From assembly GCA_964449775.1 (NCBI GenBank), contig CAYVBQ010000001.1, positions 182,573 to 246,572 on the forward strand: a DNA stretch of 64,000 nt. The letters run 5' to 3'. Source of the DNA: Fen-1258 sp964449775. GTDB taxonomy: Bacteria; Bacteroidota; Ignavibacteria; Ignavibacteriales; Melioribacteraceae. The translations under genes were made by a program, and so were the position numbers. Under the pieces are notes generated by a model, which worked only from the letters and a program-made list of their open reading frames with translations, had not been told where the DNA came from and ran no database searches. Below, piece by piece: positions 43,464 to 50,996 of the stretch; positions within the stretch are counted from its first letter, which is position 1; each line of letters starts with the position of its first letter.

Positions 43464-43508
43464 ATTAAATATTCCTTAAAGAAAGCATAACCTGTTATTA
43501 ACTTCCAT

Positions 43509-43606
43509 GACATCAGTGAAAAACGATGTCTATATTTAGCTAAAAAAGTCTATATATAGGAAACATTTTAACTTTTCCTTATATAAGGAAAAATCTTTTC
43601 CTATAT
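43509..43606 (-). promoter_or_regulatory. palindrome cluster upstream of the AIPR gene (putative operator)
   Basis: A perfect 20-bp palindrome TTTTCCTTATATAAGGAAAA (43573-43592) is flanked by inverted half-sites ATATAGGAAA (43554-43563) and TTTCCTATAT (43597-43606) that repeat its GGAAA/TTTCC ends. Nearer the gene, GACATC...GATGTC (43509-43530) forms another inverted repeat. The arrangement looks like a multi-site operator for a dimeric repressor. No such repressor is encoded next to it. Confidence 0.6.
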
Positions 43607-43950
43607 CTGGACAATTATGGTGATCGATCAGTAACCACTTTTCTTCATCCTACTTCATTTTAATAATTGCTTTATTCTATCTCCCAATCCAAGGATCATT
43701 GTTTCTCGATACGGAAGCCGCCATAATTAGATCTATCAAAAAAAGGAAAATATTTTATATATATATAAAGTCTTACGATTTATAATTCGTGAGTGTTTAG
43801 AGGAAAGGGCAATTTGAATTTGCTGTCCCATTGCGGGTTTACCTTTATTGCGAAAACAACTTAGAGCAAAAATAAATTTTTGTCAAATGGTTTTATTCTC
43901 AGCTATAATCTGCTGACCTCTGAGGGCTAACAGCTAATAGCCAATAGCTT
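43607..43950. other. non-coding gap, nothing recognised
   Basis: About 340 bases of AT-rich DNA with many stops in all frames. A simple hairpin GGCTAACAGCTAATAGCC sits near 43925. No gene, RNA or repeat could be recognised. Confidence 0.5.
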
Positions 43951-44025
43951 TCAAAAGTTCTCTTCAAAGCGCTGCAGTTCTTTTATAGCTTTCGAGGAGA
44001 CTGCAAAATTTATGGGGTCGGAAAA
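43951..44025 (-). pseudogene. decayed second copy of the DUF2461 gene 3' end
   Basis: On the minus strand the frame reads SDPINFAVSSKAIKELQRFEENF and then TGA at 43951. The intact DUF2461 gene at 45349 ends YPLYCFAISPQPMKELQKFEDSF plus four more residues. The shared FA[VI]S and KELQ[RK]FE[ED][NS]F make this a diverged homologous tail. Upstream of it there is no homologous body, because the DUF4143 ATPase gene lies there instead. Confidence 0.55.
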
Positions 44026-44098
44026 TTTTTTTTGCAATTATTTGAAAATACGTTAATATTGCCATCGTAATCAAAATTTTAACGGTAATTATTCTATT

Positions 44099-45232
44099 AT
44101 GATAACAAGATTATCAAAAAACATCTTAAAACATGACTTTTTCAAAGAAAAGACAATAATTCTTTACGGCGCGAGACAAGTAGGTAAAACAACTCTTGTA
44201 CAGACTATCCTAAAAGAATTTCCAAATGAAGAACGTTACTTAAACTGTGAAATAATATCTGTTGAACAAAGCTTAAAAGATGCCGAACCGGAAAAACTAA
44301 AAACCTTTTTAGGAAATTATAAACTCATAGTTCTAGATGAAGCCCAGAATATTCCGGAGATCGGAAAAATATTAAAGATAATTACCGACACATTGAAAGA
44401 TGTGCAGATAATAGCTACCGGTTCATTGAGTTTCGAATTGGCAAACAAAACAGCCGAGTCAATGACCGGCAGGGTAATTCATCACATACTTTACCCGCTA
44501 TCAGTATTGGAAATTAAAGCAAATGATGATTGGCTTAGCATTGATGCAAAGTTGGAAAAACTTCTCCGCTTCGGTTCATATCCCGATGTTTACACCTCTA
44601 GCGATGAAGACGCGTCGGACAAACTACATGAGATTGCTTCAAGTTATTTGTTCAAAGATTTGCTGAAGTTCGAAGGGATAAAAAAATCGAGTTTGCTGAA
44701 AAATCTTATTCTTTCACTCGCACTTCAACTTGGAAATCAAGTTACATACAACGAGCTGGCTGTTAAGCTGGGTGTAAATAGTTTAACAGTTCAAAAATAT
44801 ATTGATCTGCTTGAACAGAGCTTTGTGGTCTTTAAGCTTAACTCCTTTTCCCGCAACTTACGTAAAGAGTTAACCAAAGCATTTAAAATATATTTTTATG
44901 ATAACGGAATAAGAAATGCGCTGATCAATAATTTCAATCCTATTTCAATGAGGAATGATGTAGGTGCATTATGGGAAAATTTTTGTATTTCAGAAAGAAT
45001 AAAAATAAATGCTTATTCGAATAAGAAAGTGAATAGCTATTTCTGGCGTACGTACGATCAAAAAGAAATTGACTATGTAGAAGAAACCGGCGGTGTAATA
45101 ACCGGATATGAATTAAAATATTCTGAGAAGCAGAATTTGAAAATACCGAAGGGGTTTATTGAAACGTACAATGCAAAGGTGCATAAGGTAGATAAATCAA
45201 ACTACTGGAAATTTGTTGATCTAAAAATATAG
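44099..45232 (+). CDS. AAA-type ATPase with DUF4143
   Basis: A 377-residue protein of the AAA_14/DUF4143 family. Walker A is GARQVGKTT (residues 24-32), Walker B is LIVLDEAQ near residue 80, and a sensor-like ATGS follows. A winged-helix segment (TYNELAVKLGVNSLTVQKYIDLLEQSFVVFKL) leads to the C-terminal DUF4143 domain, ending in a PD-(D/E)xK-like EIDYVEE...GYELKYS. The family is widespread in accessory DNA, and its role is not established. It is flanked by the intact DUF2461 gene and a relic of the same gene's end. Confidence 0.88.
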   Translation: MITRLSKNILKHDFFKEKTIILYGARQVGKTTLVQTILKEFPNEERYLNCEIISVEQSLKDAEPEKLKTFLGNYKLIVLDEAQNIPEIGKILKIITDTLKDVQIIATGSLSFELANKTAESMTGRVIHHILYPLSVLEIKANDDWLSIDAKLEKLLRFGSYPDVYTSSDEDASDKLHEIASSYLFKDLLKFEGIKKSSLLKNLILSLALQLGNQVTYNELAVKLGVNSLTVQKYIDLLEQSFVVFKLNSFSRNLRKELTKAFKIYFYDNGIRNALINNFNPISMRNDVGALWENFCISERIKINAYSNKKVNSYFWRTYDQKEIDYVEETGGVITGYELKYSEKQNLKIPKGFIETYNAKVHKVDKSNYWKFVDLKI

Positions 45233-45348
45233 AAGACAATCGGTAATCCACTGATGATTTAAAAATCAAGTAACGACATTCACTCTAACTAAATTTTTTA
45301 ACTGTGATAAGAAAAATTATTTTAGACAGTAACCTTTCTTGTTATTTT

Positions 45349-46080
45349 TCAATTCATCTTCCCAAAACTATCCTCAAACTTCTGAAGTTCTTTCATGGGC
45401 TGGGGTGAGATTGCAAAACAGTAGAGCGGGTAGAGAGACAATACCATTTTGATCATATCAACTACAATTGCACTTGAGCCGAGCGATTTAGAAGAAGGCA
45501 TTTTCACTTTTTGCAAAAGAATCATCTCATGCTTTTCAAATAACTCGAAATGTTCCTTTACGTCAAACTTTGCGACTGCTTTAATAGTCTCCATCTTCTT
45601 GAAATAATGAAAGGAGAATTTATTATTGAGATTATTTTTCTCGAATGTATTTTGGATTTCATTCTTATACTTAAATAGGTTCTGGCGGAAGTAAAGATTT
45701 TCTCCTTTGGATTGATTTATAAACAAACCCATCTGTGCTTCTTGAGCTTCGAAGTAGAGAAAGAATTCGCTGTCCAACTTAAACCTACCGAAATGGATCA
45801 AAAAATAATTCCGGTATGGTTCACCTTTTGCAAAGCGCATATCCTTATTCATCCGCATCAAGGTTTCGTTAAATTTTGGTTCGGTGCGGATTGCCGGATT
45901 GAGGTGGTTAAAAAACGGTGCGAGTTCAATTATAAATGCTTTTGAAGGTTCAACTAAAAATTTTTGGTACCGCTCTTTGTTTTTGTGGAACCAGTCTACC
46001 GAATTATTCTTCTCAAGATCATGTAAAAATTTGAACAGCTCCTTACTAAACCCGTTGAACAAACCGGTTTCGGGTTTCAA
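45349..46080 (-). CDS. DUF2461 family protein
   Basis: A 243-residue protein with family features LFKFLHDLEKNNSVDWFHKNKERYQ at the N-terminus and NETLMRMNKDMRFAKGEPYRNYFLIHFG near residue 75. The biochemical role of the family is unknown. It is cytoplasmic, with no signal. Its start overlaps the end of the upstream barrel gene by 4 bases, so it is the second gene of an operon. Confidence 0.8.
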   Translation of the reverse strand: MKPETGLFNGFSKELFKFLHDLEKNNSVDWFHKNKERYQKFLVEPSKAFIIELAPFFNHLNPAIRTEPKFNETLMRMNKDMRFAKGEPYRNYFLIHFGRFKLDSEFFLYFEAQEAQMGLFINQSKGENLYFRQNLFKYKNEIQNTFEKNNLNNKFSFHYFKKMETIKAVAKFDVKEHFELFEKHEMILLQKVKMPSSKSLGSSAIVVDMIKMVLSLYPLYCFAISPQPMKELQKFEDSFGKMN

Positions 46081-46718
46081 TACATAACTCCTATTGTAAG
46101 CATCAATGAAAATTGTCCAAAACTACTTTTGAAGTTGTTGGTCATCAGTTCAATTCCGTCTCCCAAAATTTGTGTGTAATAGTAACGAGCATTGAGACCA
46201 ATTAGATTTGATTTACTTGCTCCTATGTTTGTACCAAAACCAATATACCCGCCGATTGCGTAGTGCGCTTTAGCATCGCCAAAAGATTTGAAAAATTCTT
46301 GTTCGTACGGCGTTGTAAGAAGAATAGCCGGACCAACACCAACTGTGATATAAGGGCGAAGGTTCTCTGTAAGAGATTCTGAAAAAAGCCTGTACTGAAT
46401 TCCTAAATTTACGGGGAAAAAAAATGCCCGGTTAACTTTATCCGGCGTGAATTGATTTCCGAAATAATCAACATATGTTATTTCTCTATCATCTTTAGTT
46501 TCTGAAATCGAAAAATCAATAAAGCCGGTAATGTCTTGCGAGAGCGATCTTCTGTAAAAAGTACCCAGACCGAAACCACCCTCACCAAATATAATATCAA
46601 CGCCCCAACTGTTATTGGGAAATACTTCGGGTGCTTTTTCAGGTGCAAGTTCACCTATTTTTTGAGCGCTGGTTAACCCAAATGGAATAAAAAACAGAAA
46701 AATCAAAAATACTTTCAT
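46077..46718 (-). CDS. outer-membrane beta-barrel-like protein
   Basis: A 213-residue protein with a signal peptide ending near TSAQ and a strand-rich body: GVDIIFGEGGFGLGTFYRRSL, FFPVNLGIQYRLF, LRPYITVGVGPAILLT, IGGYIGFGTNIG, LIGLNARYYY. This is typical of eight-stranded outer-membrane barrels. It is the first gene of a two-gene operon with DUF2461 and divergent from the CYTH gene. Function unknown. Confidence 0.7.
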   Translation of the reverse strand: MKVFLIFLFFIPFGLTSAQKIGELAPEKAPEVFPNNSWGVDIIFGEGGFGLGTFYRRSLSQDITGFIDFSISETKDDREITYVDYFGNQFTPDKVNRAFFFPVNLGIQYRLFSESLTENLRPYITVGVGPAILLTTPYEQEFFKSFGDAKAHYAIGGYIGFGTNIGASKSNLIGLNARYYYTQILGDGIELMTNNFKSSFGQFSLMLTIGVMY

Positions 46719-46852
46719 CTTACGTTTCCTTTTGCTATGCTTCTAACTAAAGATATGGATTCTTTCACAAAAATCAACCAGTAAAAATAGTTCTTATTTA
46801 GGGAATTCTTTTTCACTCATTTTAACAACTAAAACTCAAATTAGGTTCTAAT

Positions 46853-47350
46853 ATGCCGCATAATTTGGAATTAAAAATTAAAGTCGATTCACATACGAAA
46901 CTGATAAATTTACTTAAAAAGATAGAAGCAGAATACAAGGGAATGCTTATACAAAAAGATGTTTATTTCAAAGTAAGGAAAGGTTTGCTAAAGCTGCGGG
47001 TTGAGAGAGGAACTTATACCTTAATAAAATACCTTCGCGATGAAAGAGGAAAACGGTGGAGTAACTATGAGCTACTTAAATTGGAAGGAAAGAACCCCGA
47101 GAAATACTTGCGGGATATATTGAAAGTTGTAACAGTCGTTGAGAAGAAAAGAAAATTATATTTGTACAACAACACACGCATTCATCTTGATGACGTTAAG
47201 AGATTGGGCAAATTTTTAGAACTTGAAACACTCCTTGTTGGCGATAAACGGGATGCCCAAATAAGATTTAATAAGACTGTTGAGTTATTAGAACTGGATT
47301 TATCTAAGCAAATTCGTTCATCATATAAAATTCTTTTATCCGGCAAATGA
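46853..47350 (+). CDS. CYTH-domain protein (class IV adenylate cyclase-like)
   Basis: A 165-residue CYTH/triphosphate-tunnel protein. It begins NLELKIKV, the position of the ExExK motif, and continues with QKDVYFKVRKGLLKLRVE, LIKYLRD and a late LGKFLELETL strand, all typical of the tunnel fold that binds triphosphates with Mg2+. Family members are adenylate cyclases, thiamine triphosphatases or polyphosphatases, and which one this is cannot be told. It overlaps the AddB-like gene by 4 bases. Confidence 0.8.
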   Translation: MPHNLELKIKVDSHTKLINLLKKIEAEYKGMLIQKDVYFKVRKGLLKLRVERGTYTLIKYLRDERGKRWSNYELLKLEGKNPEKYLRDILKVVTVVEKKRKLYLYNNTRIHLDDVKRLGKFLELETLLVGDKRDAQIRFNKTVELLELDLSKQIRSSYKILLSGK

Positions 47351-50300
47351 TTCTTACTAAAGAAAATATTACAAAGATTGATATTAACTCTCTTGTCAAT
47401 CAAAAAATTGAGGCGAATAAAGTCTGCGAACTTCTTCATATAGTTCCAACAAATAGAAAAGCGCGCAATCTTAAGAAAGAGACAATTTCCAAAATTTCAA
47501 ACCACGCTACTTCCGGTTTAAACATAGAAACCCTTGGAACAATCTCTATAAAACTTTTACAACAACTAAAACCATTTAAAGCACTTAGTGAAGCAGCAGC
47601 AACAGTCTTCATTAAGCAAAGCGCAGATGAGATAGAAATGCGTTATCTGTCGTTATACAAAGAGGAGATTCCATTTGGTACACTTGATAGAATTAAAAAT
47701 GTTATTTCTGAATACAAACGGCATGGCATTACTCCGGATATTCTTCGAAAGGACGCGGAGAAGTTAGATGCATCGGAAAAATTAAAAGCATTAGATATTG
47801 CTGAGATCTTTGAAAAATTTCGTGAAAAATGCTTTGCTCTAAATGCATACGAGATTGGCGATGTATATGATCAGTTAAACCAGCTCACACTTAAAAAGTT
47901 CGTTGCCGGTTTTCATAGACTGTATCCTGATGTTAATATGATCTTGTTCGACGGCTTCAGCGAATTTTCTATTCCCGAAATAGAAATTCTGAATAAACTT
48001 TCGAGCGTTGGAAACACTAAACTATATATACGTTTTGATTACACACCCAAGAACAAATTGATCTTCTCTCATCTGGATAAATGTTATGACGCTCTTACTG
48101 CCTTAGGATTTATCAAAATTGATGAAACAAATTTGGATAACCCGGATAAGTTTAAGAATGGTTTGAGCGAAAAGCTTTTCAAAGCAAAGAGTAGTACACC
48201 CAAAATAGATGAGTGTAAACGGATAACAAAAATATCCGCGCACAATAGAGAGAATGAGATAGAACTCATTTCACGAGAAATAAAAAAACTGATCTTGGAG
48301 ACCGGGGTGGAGCCGCACAAAATTTGTGTCGGCTTTAATCTTATTCAAGATTATTCCTCAATTGTTAAGCTTGTATTTGATAAAAATGGTTTGCCTGTTA
48401 ATCTAACAGATAGAACTCCTCTGGATAACTCGAATCCAGTTACTGCGATTGTAAATTTTTTAGAAATCGTAGAGAATGATTTCTATTACAAAAATATTTT
48501 TCGCGCTTTGAGCAGTAGATTTATTGAGACCACCGGAATTGACGTTTCAAATCTGTATCGCATCTCATCCGAACTTAAAATTGTTGCCGGAAAAGAAAAT
48601 TGGATCAACACGTTGGGTGACCTAATTTACAACATGAGATATTCCGGAGATGAAGACGATGATAAAATCACCAAGCGATCTGCCTATTCAAAAGCACTTA
48701 ACGATATTAAATTAATTTCAGAATTACTAAAACCGTTCGAAGCAAAACTTACAATCCAGGAATTTCAAGAACGGCTTAATGATTTTATTGTTAAGTCCAA
48801 ACTTCCGTTAAAACTTCTTGAAGTGGTGATAGACGAAGAAAAGAACATTCGAGCATTCACAGATTTTATCGAAACCACTGCCGAAATATTTGAGCTATTA
48901 AGAAAAGAAAATGGAAACGAGAAAAAATTTGCAATTAGTTTCTTCATGGATCAGATAAGAACTGCATGCAATTGGGCGCGTTTCAATGTGAAAGAGAAAT
49001 CAAACTATGGCGTACAAGTGACGACACTTGACGAAATTCGCGGACTGAAATTTGATTATTTATTCATCGGCGGTTTATGTGATGGGGATTTTCCAACACG
49101 GTACCAGCCTGAAATATTTATATCCGGTTCTTTCAAGAAACAATTACAAATGCATCAAACCGAAGAGCGATACCGGTTTTATCAATCGCTTTGCGGATGG
49201 AATAAAAAATTATATCTAACTTATCCGTCTACCGAAGATGGACGCGATACAGTTTCTTCTACATTTTTGAAAGAATTTGAAGAGCTATTCTTGATCGCCT
49301 CAAAGAATGAGAGTGATTATGACAATGTTCTTTTTTCAAAAGAAGGATTGCAGATATTCATAGGAAGAAATGGACTTGAATCATCACGAAATATTTTACA
49401 CGATGAATCTGAATTTGATTTAGAAAGAATCTCTAAGTCGCTGGACGTTGAGAATATTAGAAACAGTGATCCATTCGCCGGTTCAAATTTTACAGGAGAT
49501 CTGCTCACAAATGAATCAACTGATGAGATACTAGTGGAATTAACAGAACAATTAAAAGCATTTTCAACAAAACAATATTCAATTTCTCAATTGGAAACTT
49601 ATGCAAAGTGCCCGTTCAAATTTTTTGTGGAGCGTGTGCTTGGCGTTAAGACAATAGAAGAACCAACCGAAGATATTGAAGCAATCGAAATGGGCAGAAT
49701 ACTTCATACAATCTTTTATGAATTCTACTCTTCACTTCGAGAGAAGGGATTGACGCTTGTCGGGTGTTCGGAGAAAGATTTTAGAACAGCCGAAAAATTA
49801 ATTTTTCAAATTGCCGAAAGACAATTGGAGACAACCGCTTTCAAATCTCCGCTTACATTCTACGAAAAAGAAAAAATTCTTGGTCTTGATGGGAACAGAA
49901 TGGAATCTGTGCTTTACCGCTTTCTTGAATCCGAAAGAAATGGCGATAAAGAATTTCTTCCAAAATATTTTGAAGTGAGCTTTGGAAGATTGCGTGCTGA
50001 CGAAGCGGATAAAATTCTTAGCGATTCCGAACCGATTCAAATTGACGGAGTTAAACTACGAGGCATGATTGACCGTATCGAAGTGAGTGAAAAACTAAAG
50101 TCGTTTAATATTGTTGATTATAAACTAAGCGGCGCAAAACCATCTTTCGATGATCTCGCAAACGGAATATCACTACAGCTTCCGGTCTATCTTTATGCCG
50201 CGAGTGAATTGTTAGCGAAAAAGTTACAACAGAAATATTCACCCAATGAAATGTTTATCTACTCATTGAAATATGCGATTGATGATTTCGGCAAAAAAGC

Positions 50301-50505
50301 GGTAAAATCAAAAGGGGGAAAGGATCATGAGATTCAATCAGTCGAACAGCTTGTACAAAAATCAATCGAACATGTTAAGAATTATATCGCAGCTATTTCG
50401 GATGGAAAATTTCATCTTTCCAAGCTGGATGATAGAGAAGGTAAAGTCTGCCGTTATTGTGAGTTCCGAACCGTCTGCAGGATTGATGAGGCGAATGTAG
50501 TATAA
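47347..50505 (+). CDS. addB: AddB-like helicase-exonuclease subunit with PD-(D/E)xK nuclease
   Basis: A 1052-residue protein of the AddB/RecB-nuclease type that processes double-strand breaks for recombination. The N-terminal ~700 residues form an inactivated helicase-like region (LHIVPTNRKARNLKK, VTTLDEIRGLKFDYLFIGGL). The nuclease domain starts at YSISQLETYAKCPFKFFVE near residue 740 and continues with MGRILHTIFYEF, GMIDRIE, FNIVDYKLSG and QLPVYLYA. Cys in CPFKFF and three in CRYCEFRTVC near the C-terminus match the iron-sulfur staple of AddB. The AddA partner is not adjacent. Confidence 0.85.
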   Translation: MILTKENITKIDINSLVNQKIEANKVCELLHIVPTNRKARNLKKETISKISNHATSGLNIETLGTISIKLLQQLKPFKALSEAAATVFIKQSADEIEMRYLSLYKEEIPFGTLDRIKNVISEYKRHGITPDILRKDAEKLDASEKLKALDIAEIFEKFREKCFALNAYEIGDVYDQLNQLTLKKFVAGFHRLYPDVNMILFDGFSEFSIPEIEILNKLSSVGNTKLYIRFDYTPKNKLIFSHLDKCYDALTALGFIKIDETNLDNPDKFKNGLSEKLFKAKSSTPKIDECKRITKISAHNRENEIELISREIKKLILETGVEPHKICVGFNLIQDYSSIVKLVFDKNGLPVNLTDRTPLDNSNPVTAIVNFLEIVENDFYYKNIFRALSSRFIETTGIDVSNLYRISSELKIVAGKENWINTLGDLIYNMRYSGDEDDDKITKRSAYSKALNDIKLISELLKPFEAKLTIQEFQERLNDFIVKSKLPLKLLEVVIDEEKNIRAFTDFIETTAEIFELLRKENGNEKKFAISFFMDQIRTACNWARFNVKEKSNYGVQVTTLDEIRGLKFDYLFIGGLCDGDFPTRYQPEIFISGSFKKQLQMHQTEERYRFYQSLCGWNKKLYLTYPSTEDGRDTVSSTFLKEFEELFLIASKNESDYDNVLFSKEGLQIFIGRNGLESSRNILHDESEFDLERISKSLDVENIRNSDPFAGSNFTGDLLTNESTDEILVELTEQLKAFSTKQYSISQLETYAKCPFKFFVERVLGVKTIEEPTEDIEAIEMGRILHTIFYEFYSSLREKGLTLVGCSEKDFRTAEKLIFQIAERQLETTAFKSPLTFYEKEKILGLDGNRMESVLYRFLESERNGDKEFLPKYFEVSFGRLRADEADKILSDSEPIQIDGVKLRGMIDRIEVSEKLKSFNIVDYKLSGAKPSFDDLANGISLQLPVYLYAASELLAKKLQQKYSPNEMFIYSLKYAIDDFGKKAVKSKGGKDHEIQSVEQLVQKSIEHVKNYIAAISDGKFHLSKLDDREGKVCRYCEFRTVCRIDEANVV

Positions 50506-50666
50506 CTCATGTTACGTAAAAAATATGAACGGCCTTGTCCACCTTCGGCGGATTGCTTTTAATCCTAACCTGCCGTTGACCCTGAAAAAAATCAAGATTA
50601 TGAGTACGATTAGTCCGCCGACGGTTGATCAGAACGCTTGTATTAGCAAAGACTGCGTAAGGTGAC
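50506..50666. other. gap after the AddB-like gene
   Basis: No gene is seen. The stretch contains short inverted pieces (CCGCCGACGG, TTCGGCGGATTG) and the repeated word GCAGTCTTT, which recurs in the adjacent gene remnant. It may be the eroded rest of that remnant. Confidence 0.4.
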
Positions 50667-50789
50667 TTATTCATGCTGAAAGACTGCGTTTATATCACGC
50701 TCGACGGCAGAAGGGGCAATCTCAGATTCTGCAAATTCCTTTGCGGTCTGTTTTATCATTAACTGTTTTTCGATGAATGTGAAATTCAT
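50667..50789 (-). pseudogene. N-terminal stub of an acyl-CoA dehydrogenase
   Basis: From ATG at 50789, with a strong CGGGAGGATT ribosome site, the minus strand reads MNFTFIEKQLMIKQTAKEF then AESEIAPSAVERD, the standard start of acyl-CoA dehydrogenases (EEQ..I...V..FA..EI.P.A.E.D). It stops after 40 codons at 50667, and no continuation with the flavin domain is found. The start signals are intact, so a short peptide may still be made. Confidence 0.75.
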
Positions 50790-50996
50790 AATCCTCCCGT
50801 TTTTATTCAAATATCCTCCACATTGAAGAAGTTTCAATAAAACACAGAATATTTAAATCACTTCCTCATGATTTGATAGGTGGTTAATTGAACTTAATAA
50901 TATGCCTATCTGTTCTTGATTTTAAGTTAAGGGCTCTAAAAGGACAACTTTACTCGACCCTATTTTTAAAAATTTGTTTTTACAAAAGGAGATTTC

